Of a DNA stretch of 28,139 bases, positions 6,617 to 14,056 are shown piece after piece. A model generated the notes under the pieces. The model had not been told where the DNA came from and did not search any database. It saw nothing but the letters and a program-made list of their open reading frames with translations. The DNA is from a virus. The stretch covers positions 1-28,139 of the IMG/VR virus record IMGVR_UViG_3300025133_000483; one strand, given 5' to 3'. The stretch's first letter is position 1; each line of letters opens with the position of its first letter. A program made the position numbers and the translations under genes.

Positions 6617-6844
6617 TCACCCCTTCCTCTTACTCTCTGCATCAAGTTTCTGCTGAACCTTCGCCCTTGTGCGCTTGATCAGCTTCTCACGCCACGCCTC
6701 ATTCTCCAGCGCCCAAGACACACCAAGCACCATCAGACTAACGTCACTCGTGAGGTCATTAATCATCAGGTGCTTGGCTTCATCCTCGGCCCTCAAGACA
6801 AGCACGGCATCACCGTGGTTCACTGTGAACTTGTCGTCGCTCAC
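6617..6844 (-). CDS. Small unknown protein at the end of the AAA/VWA operon
   Basis: 75 residues from a GTG in a GTGA overlap with the upstream stop, with a strong GGAGGG about six bases before it; an upstream ATG (6871) is less well placed. The middle contains HLMINDLTSDVSLMVLGVSW, a possibly amphipathic helix, followed by a basic tail (KLIKRTRAKVQQKLDAESKR). No recognised domain and no clear membrane anchor. Being the last gene of the operon with the CobS- and CobT-like proteins, it may belong to the same complex. That is inference from position only. Confidence 0.68.
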   Translation of the reverse strand: MSDDKFTVNHGDAVLVLRAEDEAKHLMINDLTSDVSLMVLGVSWALENEAWREKLIKRTRAKVQQKLDAESKRKG

Positions 6845-7734
6845 GGCGTCCCTCCATTCTCTTTGCACCATGCCTCGTAGTCAGCCAGCATGTACGTCAC
6901 TGGCTCTTCGATCAGGTTGTAGTCTGCGACGTCATTGTCCCAAGCCTCACCTGTCATCACCAGTTTCGTGACCGTGCCCTTGCTCTTCGGACACCAAGCC
7001 AGCTCGTCCCGATAGACCAGCCACCAGTCACTAGACGACATGATCTTCTGGTGACCACCGTTACCACTGCCATTGGCGGCACCAGTATGAACTTCCCATC
7101 GCCACTTTGGCTTGAAGGCGTCACCCCTCACCAGAAAGTCAGGGATGTTTGCCTCAACAGGCATCGACACCTTCACCGGCCCCGGTGTCTTGTCCTTCAT
7201 CGAGGGTGGCAGCGTGTCGTTCAAGACAAGGTTGTCCTTGTCCTTCACGAACTCACTCAGGCTCTCGGTGAACCGGCCACCCATGCCCTTGGGTGCTACC
7301 GTCGCCTTGCCATTGATCTCGCTGGCCCGTATGACCAACTCTATACGCATCTCGCCCAAGACCTCAGTCTCGAACACGACCACACCATCCGGGTCCATCA
7401 ACATGAACCGGCCACCATCCTTCATCAGCCCCCACTGGCCCTCCGGCACACCACTAAAGGTGTGACGAAAGTCGCCAACGGCGCAGGCCAAGTCATCCAG
7501 ATCGGGATTAATCTTGGTGATGCTCTTCACCCATGTCTTGCGAGCCTTTCTGTCCACCCAGTCCTTGGGCTTGGGCTTACTCGTGAACAGTGTGTCTTGA
7601 CCAGCGCTGGTGTTGGCACGCCTCTTCGGCGAAGAGACTACCAGTGGGGCAGCCTCCTTTTTCTTCGAACTCGAACCAAGCACGTTCTTCAGCATGCTTT
7701 TCGCAATTGCTTCGTTTTGTTTTTGCTCGTTCAT
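6841..7734 (-). CDS. Unknown 297-residue protein of the AAA/VWA operon
   Basis: The ATG at 7734 lies one base after the previous stop and has GGAGG six bases upstream, so it is preferred to longer in-frame starts. The first 60 residues are polar, basic and probably disordered (QKQNEAIAKSMLKN, KKKEAAP, PKRRANT). Beyond that, several aromatic beta-rich stretches appear, such as EGQWGLMKDGGRFMLMDPDG, KWRWEVHTGAANGSG and SSSDWWLVYRDELAWCPKSK. The last part is acidic and helical. I recognise no domain. Tight coupling to the CobT-like and AAA+ genes suggests it could be a client or a tail- or DNA-associated partner of that motor. Confidence 0.75.
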   Translation of the reverse strand: MNEQKQNEAIAKSMLKNVLGSSSKKKEAAPLVVSSPKRRANTSAGQDTLFTSKPKPKDWVDRKARKTWVKSITKINPDLDDLACAVGDFRHTFSGVPEGQWGLMKDGGRFMLMDPDGVVVFETEVLGEMRIELVIRASEINGKATVAPKGMGGRFTESLSEFVKDKDNLVLNDTLPPSMKDKTPGPVKVSMPVEANIPDFLVRGDAFKPKWRWEVHTGAANGSGNGGHQKIMSSSDWWLVYRDELAWCPKSKGTVTKLVMTGEAWDNDVADYNLIEEPVTYMLADYEAWCKENGGTP

Positions 7735-7735
7735 A

Positions 7736-8005
7736 TCAGGCCTCCATGACCATGTTATATTCAAGGGTTGAAAACTCTTCCAACAACGCCAACGCTCCAG
7801 TGCTGGCAGGACAACCTGCTCCTGCCCTCTCTCCAACCAGCAACCACGCATCAAGATCACTCTTCAACTCTCCTCGACCACTTGCCACCAAATACAGTGG
7901 GTGATCGGCTTTACCATTAATTGCAAGGAGCCAACCGCTCGCCTCGGCCATCGCTCCATGCTCATTGCGCCAGTTCTCCAGCGCACCACACAACTCTACG
8001 TTCAT
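7736..8005 (-). CDS. Small unknown protein next to the CobT-like gene
   Basis: 89 residues; ATG at 8005 with AAGGAG about ten bases upstream and only three bases between this start and the upstream stop. The sequence alternates helices and short strands (GALENWRNEHGAMAEASGWL then LYLVASGRGELKSDLDAWLL), ends in a hydrophobic helix, and lacks metal or membrane signatures. No family is recognised. Its place between the VWA protein and the 297-residue protein suggests membership of one functional operon. Confidence 0.7.
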   Translation of the reverse strand: MNVELCGALENWRNEHGAMAEASGWLLAINGKADHPLYLVASGRGELKSDLDAWLLVGERAGAGCPASTGALALLEEFSTLEYNMVMEA

Positions 8006-8008
8006 AAC

Positions 8009-10081
8009 TCACGCACTCCTTTTCAGGTTGTTGTTTGTAACCTTCAGCAGATCGCCATTGTCTATGACGAACCGCTCACCCAAGAGCAGCTTGCTCAACT
8101 GATCCATCACTGTCTTGGGTAGCTCTTTGATGTCCGAAAGCACGACGTACTTCGGATAGAACCTCTTAACCGCACTACTATTGATACCAATACCAACCAG
8201 CGAACCACCCTCACGACCTATGTACGCAACGGTGTCTCGCAGGTGTGTGTGCTCTTGACCCGGAAAGTCCGTGAAGAAAGCAGGGTACCCGTCACTCAGC
8301 ACGAGGATGACCTTCCTCTGCTCTGGCCTCACAGCCAGACGTTCCCACGCCCACCGAACACTCTCACCATCACAGTTACAGCCACTGGCCATGCTGTGCA
8401 TGTTCCCGATAGCTGTCTTGCACACCTGCAATCGCTCATTGAACTCCTTGTATTCAATGTGATGCAGACCCTCCCAACGCGAGTACTTGTGGGACTTGTC
8501 ATGGTCAAGGACAAGTGACCCATCCTTCATCAAGGGCTGCCCATCCGTGTCGAACCGCATGCCCTGCCTCGCACCCAGCACCGCCCTCCTCAGCGCCTTG
8601 GTATGAGGATTGGCCCCATAAAAGAAACCCAACACCTCGAAGGGAATACCTGCGGCATCCAAGACACGGCTCAGTGCAATGGTTGCCTTCTGTGCAAGCG
8701 CAAGCTCAGGCCCTGACATTGAGCCGCTGTGATCAATCAACAACGTCACCGCCGTATTAATCTCCTCAGCATCCTCTCTGTCTTGCCAGACATACGGGTA
8801 ACCCTGATAAGCCTGAACCAAGTTGCCCGTATCAATGCGACGGCCACTCTCTTCACCTCGTGACCAGCTGCGCTGTTGCTTGGCCATCAAGGCACGGCGA
8901 AACTTCTGGCTCATCACGTTGATCGCACCCTTCATGTTGCGCTCGATCTTCGCGTAATTATTTTTGCCAAAGCCACGGTGACCGTCATTCATCAGCCCTT
9001 CGTAGACACTCTGGTTCCAAAGCTCACCGTCATACATCTTCCTTGGTTCAATGACGGCCTTTCCGTCGTCACCCCACCCGATGTTATACGCAGGGATCAT
9101 GCGACCCTCGTCCTTTTTCGTATGAACGAAGTCGAAGTCGGTTGAGAACGGAACGTACTTGTCCTCGGTCGCTGTCGCGTCCTTCTCGGACACACTCTCA
9201 ACGGCCTTGGCCAAGTCAGTCGAGAATGGGATCGGTTTGGCATCGTCAGTCGCACCATGCCCCTTGACTTTGACTTTGACTTTGACTTCACCCTCGTCAT
9301 CACCCTCGGGTGCCGGTGTCTGGCCTTCGCCTTCACCGTCTCGCGGCTGGACCTCTACCTCTTCGTCACCCTTCGGGCCATCAGTGCATGGGCCTCCCGG
9401 CAGCCACGACGTCGGCGGCAGCGGTGGCGTCCCACTCTCCTTCTCGATTTCGTCCACCACATGTCTGGCCATATCAGCAACGTCCTTGCTGCCAGCCTTA
9501 CCATCACGAGCGCCCTCGATCAGATCGCAAATCTTTGCGGCCTTCTCTCGTATCCCCGCTGGCACCTTGCTCAACAGTTCCTCGTTGGTGTCACTCATGC
9601 CCTGTCTGCGACGTCCTTCCCAAGTCACGGCCACTGGCGTCATCACCTTGGGATCGGTCAGGTCTAAGTTGCCATCCTCAATCTCCTGAAGTGTCAGCTT
9701 GTTGACCTCTTCGCAGGTCGACATCAGGTCATCCTTCGAACCGGGATACTCGTCGAACATTTGCGGCTCGATACGCATGTCTTCCATGGCATTGACCATC
9801 TCTGTGTAGAGAGGGTTGTCGTCATTCATGGCCTCGATGATCACATCCATGTCGCCATAGCGGTGGTGTGCAACCTCGTGATTGACGTACCCGCCCTGTA
9901 CTTCTTGGGCATGTACGCTCATCTTCTCGGACGGATCACCACCCGGAACGTGGATGGTGTCCTTCGTGGTGTACGCACCGCTGCCAGCAGCAACGACTTG
10001 CACACCGTCCTCTCCAATCGTCTTGGCGACTGATGCGTTAGCATCATTGAAGTCGCCTCGCTTCGTGTTTGCCTGCCTCAT
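8009..10081 (-). CDS. CobT-like VWA-domain protein with HExxH motif
   Basis: 690 residues. An N-terminal part contains HEVAH at 68-72 within YVNHEVAHHRYGD, the conserved histidine motif seen in CobT-like proteins and resembling zinc metallopeptidases. The middle (about 225-290) is very acidic and low in complexity, with a Lys-Val repeat. The C-terminal von Willebrand A domain starts near 440, where DHSGSMSG (about 446-453) is the MIDAS metal-binding motif; its matching strand is VILVLSDGYPAFF further on. In cobalt chelatase, CobT works with the AAA+ CobS and the catalytic CobN; CobN is absent here. With the AAA+ gene just upstream, a MoxR/VWA-type remodelling machine is more likely than cobalamin synthesis. 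GAGCAAAGA lies 12-20 bases upstream of the ATG. Confidence 0.85.
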   Translation of the reverse strand: MRQANTKRGDFNDANASVAKTIGEDGVQVVAAGSGAYTTKDTIHVPGGDPSEKMSVHAQEVQGGYVNHEVAHHRYGDMDVIIEAMNDDNPLYTEMVNAMEDMRIEPQMFDEYPGSKDDLMSTCEEVNKLTLQEIEDGNLDLTDPKVMTPVAVTWEGRRRQGMSDTNEELLSKVPAGIREKAAKICDLIEGARDGKAGSKDVADMARHVVDEIEKESGTPPLPPTSWLPGGPCTDGPKGDEEVEVQPRDGEGEGQTPAPEGDDEGEVKVKVKVKGHGATDDAKPIPFSTDLAKAVESVSEKDATATEDKYVPFSTDFDFVHTKKDEGRMIPAYNIGWGDDGKAVIEPRKMYDGELWNQSVYEGLMNDGHRGFGKNNYAKIERNMKGAINVMSQKFRRALMAKQQRSWSRGEESGRRIDTGNLVQAYQGYPYVWQDREDAEEINTAVTLLIDHSGSMSGPELALAQKATIALSRVLDAAGIPFEVLGFFYGANPHTKALRRAVLGARQGMRFDTDGQPLMKDGSLVLDHDKSHKYSRWEGLHHIEYKEFNERLQVCKTAIGNMHSMASGCNCDGESVRWAWERLAVRPEQRKVILVLSDGYPAFFTDFPGQEHTHLRDTVAYIGREGGSLVGIGINSSAVKRFYPKYVVLSDIKELPKTVMDQLSKLLLGERFVIDNGDLLKVTNNNLKRSA
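9264..9287 (+). repeat. Hexanucleotide tandem repeat inside the CobT-like gene
   Basis: Four consecutive copies of TTGACT on the plus strand encode, on the minus strand, an alternating Lys-Val stretch in the acidic linker before the VWA domain. The 6-base period keeps the frame if copies are gained or lost, so only linker length would vary. Confidence 0.85.
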
Positions 10082-10129
10082 GTTTGGTTTCCTCTTTGCT
10101 CGTTCAGTTTTGCTCGTTCAGTTTCAACT

Positions 10130-12259
10130 TCACTTCACTCTGGACCAGACACGCTTGGCCAACTCGTTGACCGCCTGCCTGTCTTGAGAGTTACACTTGT
10201 TCAACAACACAACTTCGAGGGCGTTGTCCTTCGCAAACTTTGCGTCGCCCGTCATCTTCAGGAAGGCTGCGTGCTTCTTGACCATGGCCTGTGTGCCACG
10301 AGGCGAGATGGTTGTGCCAATCTCACCACGCTCGAAGCCCTTCCTCACCTCGGCTGCCAGATCGGCCACACCCTTGATGAAGTCCTTGTCTCCGTGCGGC
10401 ACACGCTTCTTCAGCACACCTTCTTCAGCACCCGGCTTCATGTACTCGATCTTCACGACCTCGCTGAAGCGATCCATGAAAGCAATCGACTGCACCTTGG
10501 CCCCCTGATAGAAGCCCGTCTCGTCACCAGTCCCGTTGGTATTATCGGTCGCTGCCATACGGAACCAGCCAGCTGGCGCGATGTGTCGGCCACCGTCCTC
10601 GTTGATCACGAGGCCGTTGCCCTCCAGTACCCGCTGAAAAACGTAGGCTGTGTTCGGATGGATGAATGACACCTCGTCACAACACAGGATCGCGCCCATC
10701 TCCATGGCCTGCGGCACCACACCATTGATGAACTCAGACACAGTCACCGGAGTACCATTGACCTCGACACTCTTGAGGGTTTCACGACCCAACAGATCGA
10801 GGCGTGTAATCCCATCATCGAAGTTGATGCGGAAGAACGGCCAGTTCAGCGAGGCCCCAATCCACTCAATCAGTGTTGTCTTGCCAGACCCCGTGTGTCC
10901 CGTCAGCCACGGCACACCACCGTCAACCAGTGAGTGCAGCACGTTGGCCAGCACCTTGATGTCAGGCACATAGTCAAGGTCCAGTGACGGAACAAACGGA
11001 TGCGTGCCATCCCATGCAAACACCGGAACATCGAAGTCCAGATACATCTTGGCCTTCCCCGTCACCAGCTTGCCCTTGATCTTGATCACATCGTGGGCCT
11101 TCACCATGGTCGCGCTGACCAGCGCTGGCAGCTTGCCACCAGACACAGGTGCAATGGCTGCCTTGGAAGTGCTGTTAGCCAGACGATCCATCAGGTCGGT
11201 GACGCTTGTCTTGAGTTCGTCACGTTCCTGCTCCACCGTGTTAATGGCAGCGGCCAGCGTGCCGATGTCCATCTCATAACCGAGTGACTGGAGCATGGTG
11301 TTCAGGACGTTCTTGTGTTCGTCCTTGATTTCGGGAACCGCAGACACAACAACTGGCGCTTCGGCCTCGTCCTTCCCGAACACAGCGTCAAGGCCGACCA
11401 TGAAGACGTCCTTCAACCCTCCGTCCGCTAGTACCCTAAATTCGTAGTCCACCTCGTCACCACCGCTGACCCTCGCATCAACCAGCTTGCGGGTCAGGTC
11501 GACAACACGGTCGGTCACACCAATCTTAGTCATTGCGTCGAGTGCCATACCGCTGGCTTCCTCGACGGTGATCAGGTCATCTTTAATCATGATCTCCCTG
11601 ACCATGGCGTCGTGTATGTAGGTAGCGTGACCAGCCTCCATGGTGTTGGCAGTTGCGAGTGTCTTGGGATCAATGTCGTTTGTGTTCATGGCTGCTCTTT
11701 TCTTGGTGTTGGTTGCAGTTGTGATTTCAGGGGCGCTGGGGGAAGTAGGAACGGCAGGAGTAACGGAAAGGCCTTTGAGTACGAGGTTGGCAACGGCAAT
11801 CATGTATGCCTTGCTGGCGAGGCATACGGGTTCGCCGAACGAGTAGCCTGTCTTGGACTTGTCGTTCTCCACGCCGTTGGTGGCGGGGGCTTTGATTGCC
11901 TCATAGACTTGGTCCCAATTGATAGACACGGCGCACATTTGATGTGTGCTCACGGGCTTGGAATAGGCCTTGGTCAGTGCATTGCTTTCTTCCTCAGACA
12001 AGGCCACCCCACCAAAGGCGAGGCCAGCCAGCACCTGCCAAGGCAGGCTGTCACGGACACGAGGGTAGAGCGTGGCGTTCAGGTTGATCTGATCGGCTTC
12101 CAACCCACAAAGTGGGCTGTCCTTGGCAGCTTGGTAGCAGTGGTTTCCATCGAAGTTGTGTTGGGCGACGTCGTTCACGCAGGCTCTCAGCTGCTTGCGC
12201 TGCTCAGATGCAGGTGTTGCCAGTACCGCTTGGCATATGGTTGCAAGTGTTGTTGTCAT
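10130..12259 (-). CDS. CobS/MoxR-like AAA+ ATPase with long N-terminal extension
   Basis: 709 residues from the ATG at 12259, which has AGGA eight bases upstream; an in-frame ATG at 12274 adds five residues and overlaps the GAGCAAA motif. The AAA+ core fills the C-terminal half: Walker A GHTGSGKTT (about 454-462), Walker B ILCCDEVSF (about 523-531), sensor-1 ATDNTNG and the DRF arginine-finger region, in the order seen in CobS and MoxR ATPases. Residues 1 to about 190 are a separate helical domain not found in CobS, joined by a Thr/Pro/Ala-rich linker. The family couples ATP hydrolysis to remodelling of a protein bound by a VWA partner, which is the next gene downstream. Its 5' leader holds a promoter, a repeated hairpin box and a terminator. 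Confidence 0.88.
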   Translation of the reverse strand: MTTTLATICQAVLATPASEQRKQLRACVNDVAQHNFDGNHCYQAAKDSPLCGLEADQINLNATLYPRVRDSLPWQVLAGLAFGGVALSEEESNALTKAYSKPVSTHQMCAVSINWDQVYEAIKAPATNGVENDKSKTGYSFGEPVCLASKAYMIAVANLVLKGLSVTPAVPTSPSAPEITTATNTKKRAAMNTNDIDPKTLATANTMEAGHATYIHDAMVREIMIKDDLITVEEASGMALDAMTKIGVTDRVVDLTRKLVDARVSGGDEVDYEFRVLADGGLKDVFMVGLDAVFGKDEAEAPVVVSAVPEIKDEHKNVLNTMLQSLGYEMDIGTLAAAINTVEQERDELKTSVTDLMDRLANSTSKAAIAPVSGGKLPALVSATMVKAHDVIKIKGKLVTGKAKMYLDFDVPVFAWDGTHPFVPSLDLDYVPDIKVLANVLHSLVDGGVPWLTGHTGSGKTTLIEWIGASLNWPFFRINFDDGITRLDLLGRETLKSVEVNGTPVTVSEFINGVVPQAMEMGAILCCDEVSFIHPNTAYVFQRVLEGNGLVINEDGGRHIAPAGWFRMAATDNTNGTGDETGFYQGAKVQSIAFMDRFSEVVKIEYMKPGAEEGVLKKRVPHGDKDFIKGVADLAAEVRKGFERGEIGTTISPRGTQAMVKKHAAFLKMTGDAKFAKDNALEVVLLNKCNSQDRQAVNELAKRVWSRVK

Positions 12260-12284
12260 TGAGCGTTCCTCCATGTTTGCTCAT

Positions 12285-12310
12285 AAAAAAGGCCCGACAC
12301 AGGTCGAGCC
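12285..12310 (-). terminator. Terminator in the 5' leader of the AAA+ gene, possible attenuator
   Basis: On the minus strand GGCTCGAC (12310-12303) pairs with GTCGGGCC (12298-12291), one G-T wobble, 4-base loop, followed by six T (12290-12285). It ends only about 25 bases before the AAA+ start and about 110 bases after the likely transcription start. An upstream GTCGAG (12349-12344) could instead pair with CTCGAC of the 5' arm, giving an alternative fold that would prevent termination. Confidence 0.7.
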
Positions 12311-12354
12311 TCAGAGAAGGTCAACCCCTTTTTGGGCTGGCTCCTCGACTTAAA

Positions 12355-12375
12355 TTCCCTTGTCCTTTGGACCGC
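12355..12375 (-). promoter_or_regulatory. Repeated hairpin box, copy 1 (leader of the AAA+ gene)
   Basis: On the plus strand the core reads CCCTTGTCCTTTGGACCG; on the minus transcript it is GTCC-AAA-GGAC followed by AAGGGA. The same box precedes four other minus-strand genes (16509, 17113, 19454, 19799), with a divergent copy at 17795. Here it lies between the promoter and the leader terminator. Confidence 0.75.
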
Positions 12376-12421
12376 GCCCACATAGCGTCGCAAGAGAGAT
12401 AAGCTGTTCCCTTTTGCGAAC

Positions 12422-12448
12422 ACTATATATCATGGACACATCGGTCAA
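12422..12448 (-). promoter_or_regulatory. Sigma70-like promoter of the AAA/VWA operon
   Basis: The minus strand carries TTGACC (12448-12443) and, after 15 bases, TATAGT (12427-12422) within a TATATATAGTG stretch; shifting the -10 gives spacings of 16 or 17. It lies in a markedly A/T-rich segment between the gene ending at 12516 and the leader of the AAA+ gene. Confidence 0.5.
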
Positions 12449-12463
12449 GGGGTAATCTTTCAT

Positions 12464-12479
12464 CCGTGATTAATCACGG
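12464..12479. promoter_or_regulatory. Perfect 16-bp palindrome, candidate operator
   Basis: CCGTGATTAATCACGG is an exact palindrome placed 15 bases upstream of the -35 box of the AAA/VWA promoter. That position suits an activator or a repressor binding as a dimer. No second full copy was noticed elsewhere in the window. Confidence 0.6.
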
Positions 12480-12515
12480 CTAGCAAGATCATCAAACAGA
12501 CCCATAACATTGGCG

Positions 12516-12935
12516 TCACTGGATTACTCCATTCACCTTGCCCTTGTAGTTGGGCGCACCCTCTTTAATGCGCTGGATGTGTGGCGCTAGTGTCTCGTCG
12601 AGCGTGCCCTTGTCTACGTGGTCCGCATACTCTTCACGAAACTCACGACAGACCTGCGCCCTCTCGTTGATGAACTCGTATCTGTTCATGCGGGGATCAG
12701 GTTTCTCTGTACCCAAGTCACCAAGGTTCTGCGGCAACACACCACCGCTGGCCTTGTGAACGAGGCGTGCCCTGATGTCTCCGTAGATGGAGACGAAGGC
12801 CTGACACTCGACGACATAGGGGTCTTCCTCACCAATGAGGATGTCCCGTGTCCCGAGGGTAGGAGCCTCGAGCATGTGCTTGGTGTAGGCTTCTTCGTCC
12901 CACTCTTCGAGCGTGTCCCATACAGGATTGTTCAT
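12516..12935 (-). CDS. Unknown acidic protein downstream of the phosphatase gene
   Basis: 139 residues from the ATG at 12935, which overlaps the phosphatase stop (TGATG). A longer in-frame extension has no ribosome-binding site, while AGGGAA precedes the chosen start. It begins MNNPVWDTLEEWDEEAYTKH and is rich in Glu, Asp and Arg, with helical segments NERAQVCREFREEYADHVD and LAPHIQRIKEGAP near the end. No domain is recognised. Translational coupling to the polynucleotide-phosphatase-like gene suggests a shared pathway, perhaps nucleic-acid end repair, but the sequence itself gives no catalytic motif. Confidence 0.72.
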   Translation of the reverse strand: MNNPVWDTLEEWDEEAYTKHMLEAPTLGTRDILIGEEDPYVVECQAFVSIYGDIRARLVHKASGGVLPQNLGDLGTEKPDPRMNRYEFINERAQVCREFREEYADHVDKGTLDETLAPHIQRIKEGAPNYKGKVNGVIQ

Positions 12936-13570
12936 CAGAAGTTCCCTTCTGCTACCTGAGCACAACGGATACCGTTGCGACGCCACATGTCTACGACCTG
13001 TTGCCTGTCGTCGAACGCCAAGACAGGCTCGTGCCCGGTGTCATGGAGGTGCTGGAGTATGTCCTCCTTCACCTCGAAGTCGGGTCGGTAGTCTTCGTCG
13101 TCACGCATGAACAGGAAGTCATCGTTGATTTCATAGTGTACGTTCTCGGACAGCCAGCGCAGCGTGTCGTGTCTGACGTTCACCAGTTCAGCACCGCCAA
13201 CGGCCTTCACCTGCTTGTTCATGCGCCCAGACAGGAACAAAACCTTTGGCTCGGTGGCTGGATATTCTGCGTGCTTGTCGAACATCCATGATGCCAGTTC
13301 GCATATCTCGTCGATGCGTGTGTCTGAGATGACGCTGCCGTGGAAGGCGTCCCAATCGGGCTTGAAGCCGATGTCCTTGGCAGCCACCCACTGCTTGCCC
13401 GATGTGTTTGTTCGGACCTGCCTTCCCCGTGTGGACTTGCAGACCTCAACGATCATGTGTTCGTGGCCCCGGTCATCCATCATGGTCTTCCCCACCACTG
13501 GCCGTATGTAGTGCAAGCGGTGGGTCAGGTCGGCGAGTGTGCCGTCGATGTCAAAGATAACTGTTTTCAT
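12935..13570 (-). CDS. HAD-family 3'-phosphatase domain, PNKP/PseT-like, without a kinase domain
   Basis: 211 residues, ATG with AAGGA eight bases upstream, overlapping the previous gene by ATGA. The HAD motif 1 is DIDGTLAD (7-14, nucleophile D7, acid D9), followed by THRLHYI as in T4-type polynucleotide kinase/phosphatase. Motif 2 is FLSGRM. Motifs 3 and 4 are in DFEVKEDIL and LAFDDRQQVVDMWRRNGIRC, with an ending AQVAEGNF typical of the phosphatase half of phage PseT. The reaction would be removal of 3'-phosphates from DNA or RNA ends before ligation. The P-loop kinase half present in T4 PseT is missing. It may repair ends made by host nucleases; that role is inferred from the family. Confidence 0.85.
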   Translation of the reverse strand: MKTVIFDIDGTLADLTHRLHYIRPVVGKTMMDDRGHEHMIVEVCKSTRGRQVRTNTSGKQWVAAKDIGFKPDWDAFHGSVISDTRIDEICELASWMFDKHAEYPATEPKVLFLSGRMNKQVKAVGGAELVNVRHDTLRWLSENVHYEINDDFLFMRDDEDYRPDFEVKEDILQHLHDTGHEPVLAFDDRQQVVDMWRRNGIRCAQVAEGNF

Positions 13571-14046
13571 GCTGCAATCCTTTCTGGATCGTGTGCTGAC
13601 ATCAGGTCAGACAGGTGAGTGATGCGCTCGATCATGCTGGTGGCATACGCGGCCTTGTTCTCGGGTGACCGTGATGTCTTGCCTTCGAGGCTCTCAAGTT
13701 TGTTCAACATGTGGCCTTGCTCACGCTTCCACGCTTGGCACGCCGCCTCTTCCATGCTGTCGAAGTCGTTACCCATGATGCGGCATGTCTCGTGAACGCC
13801 CAACACACTACGGATCAAGTTGATGTGCCGTCGCGTTGTCGAGCTATACCCCTTCGTGTTCACGACGGGCAGCCCACCAACGAACCAGCACAGCGGGTAG
13901 TGTGTGCCGTAGCTGAGGAGGACGTAGTTTTTCTTGTAGTAGTCCACAAACAACGTGCCCTTCCCGTTCTTGATGTACTCATAGTTGGCCCTTAAGACCT
14001 TTTTGTTGGCGAAGCGGAGGCAAACTTCCCTGTTTGTCATGCTCAT
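13567..14046 (-). CDS. Unknown protein
   Basis: 159 residues; ATG preceded by GGAGCAAAGAC, one of the recurrent leader motifs. The N-terminal half is beta-rich and aromatic (KGTLFVDYYKKNYVLLSYGT, YPLCWFVGGLPVVNTKGY), followed by a basic STTRRHINLIRSVLG stretch. The C-terminal half is helical (MEEAACQAWKREQGHMLNKLESLEG). The N-terminal arrangement recalls small phage proteins of unknown role. It overlaps the phosphatase gene by ATGA. A nucleic-acid association is possible given its neighbours and basic segments, but I see no defining motif. Confidence 0.75.
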   Translation of the reverse strand: MSMTNREVCLRFANKKVLRANYEYIKNGKGTLFVDYYKKNYVLLSYGTHYPLCWFVGGLPVVNTKGYSSTTRRHINLIRSVLGVHETCRIMGNDFDSMEEAACQAWKREQGHMLNKLESLEGKTSRSPENKAAYATSMIERITHLSDLMSAHDPERIAA

Positions 14047-14056
14047 GTCTTTGCTC

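Noticed and set aside
7051-7749. Long plus-strand frame antisense to the AAA/VWA operon
   Set aside because: Shadow of the well-supported minus-strand gene; no start signal and atypical His/Leu-rich composition. The same applies to long antisense frames at 11612-12262 and 17238-17966.
12283-12448. Cobalamin riboswitch before the CobS-like gene
   Set aside because: The conserved B12 box and the expected length of about 200 nt are missing; the leader is better described as a terminator plus the phage-specific box.
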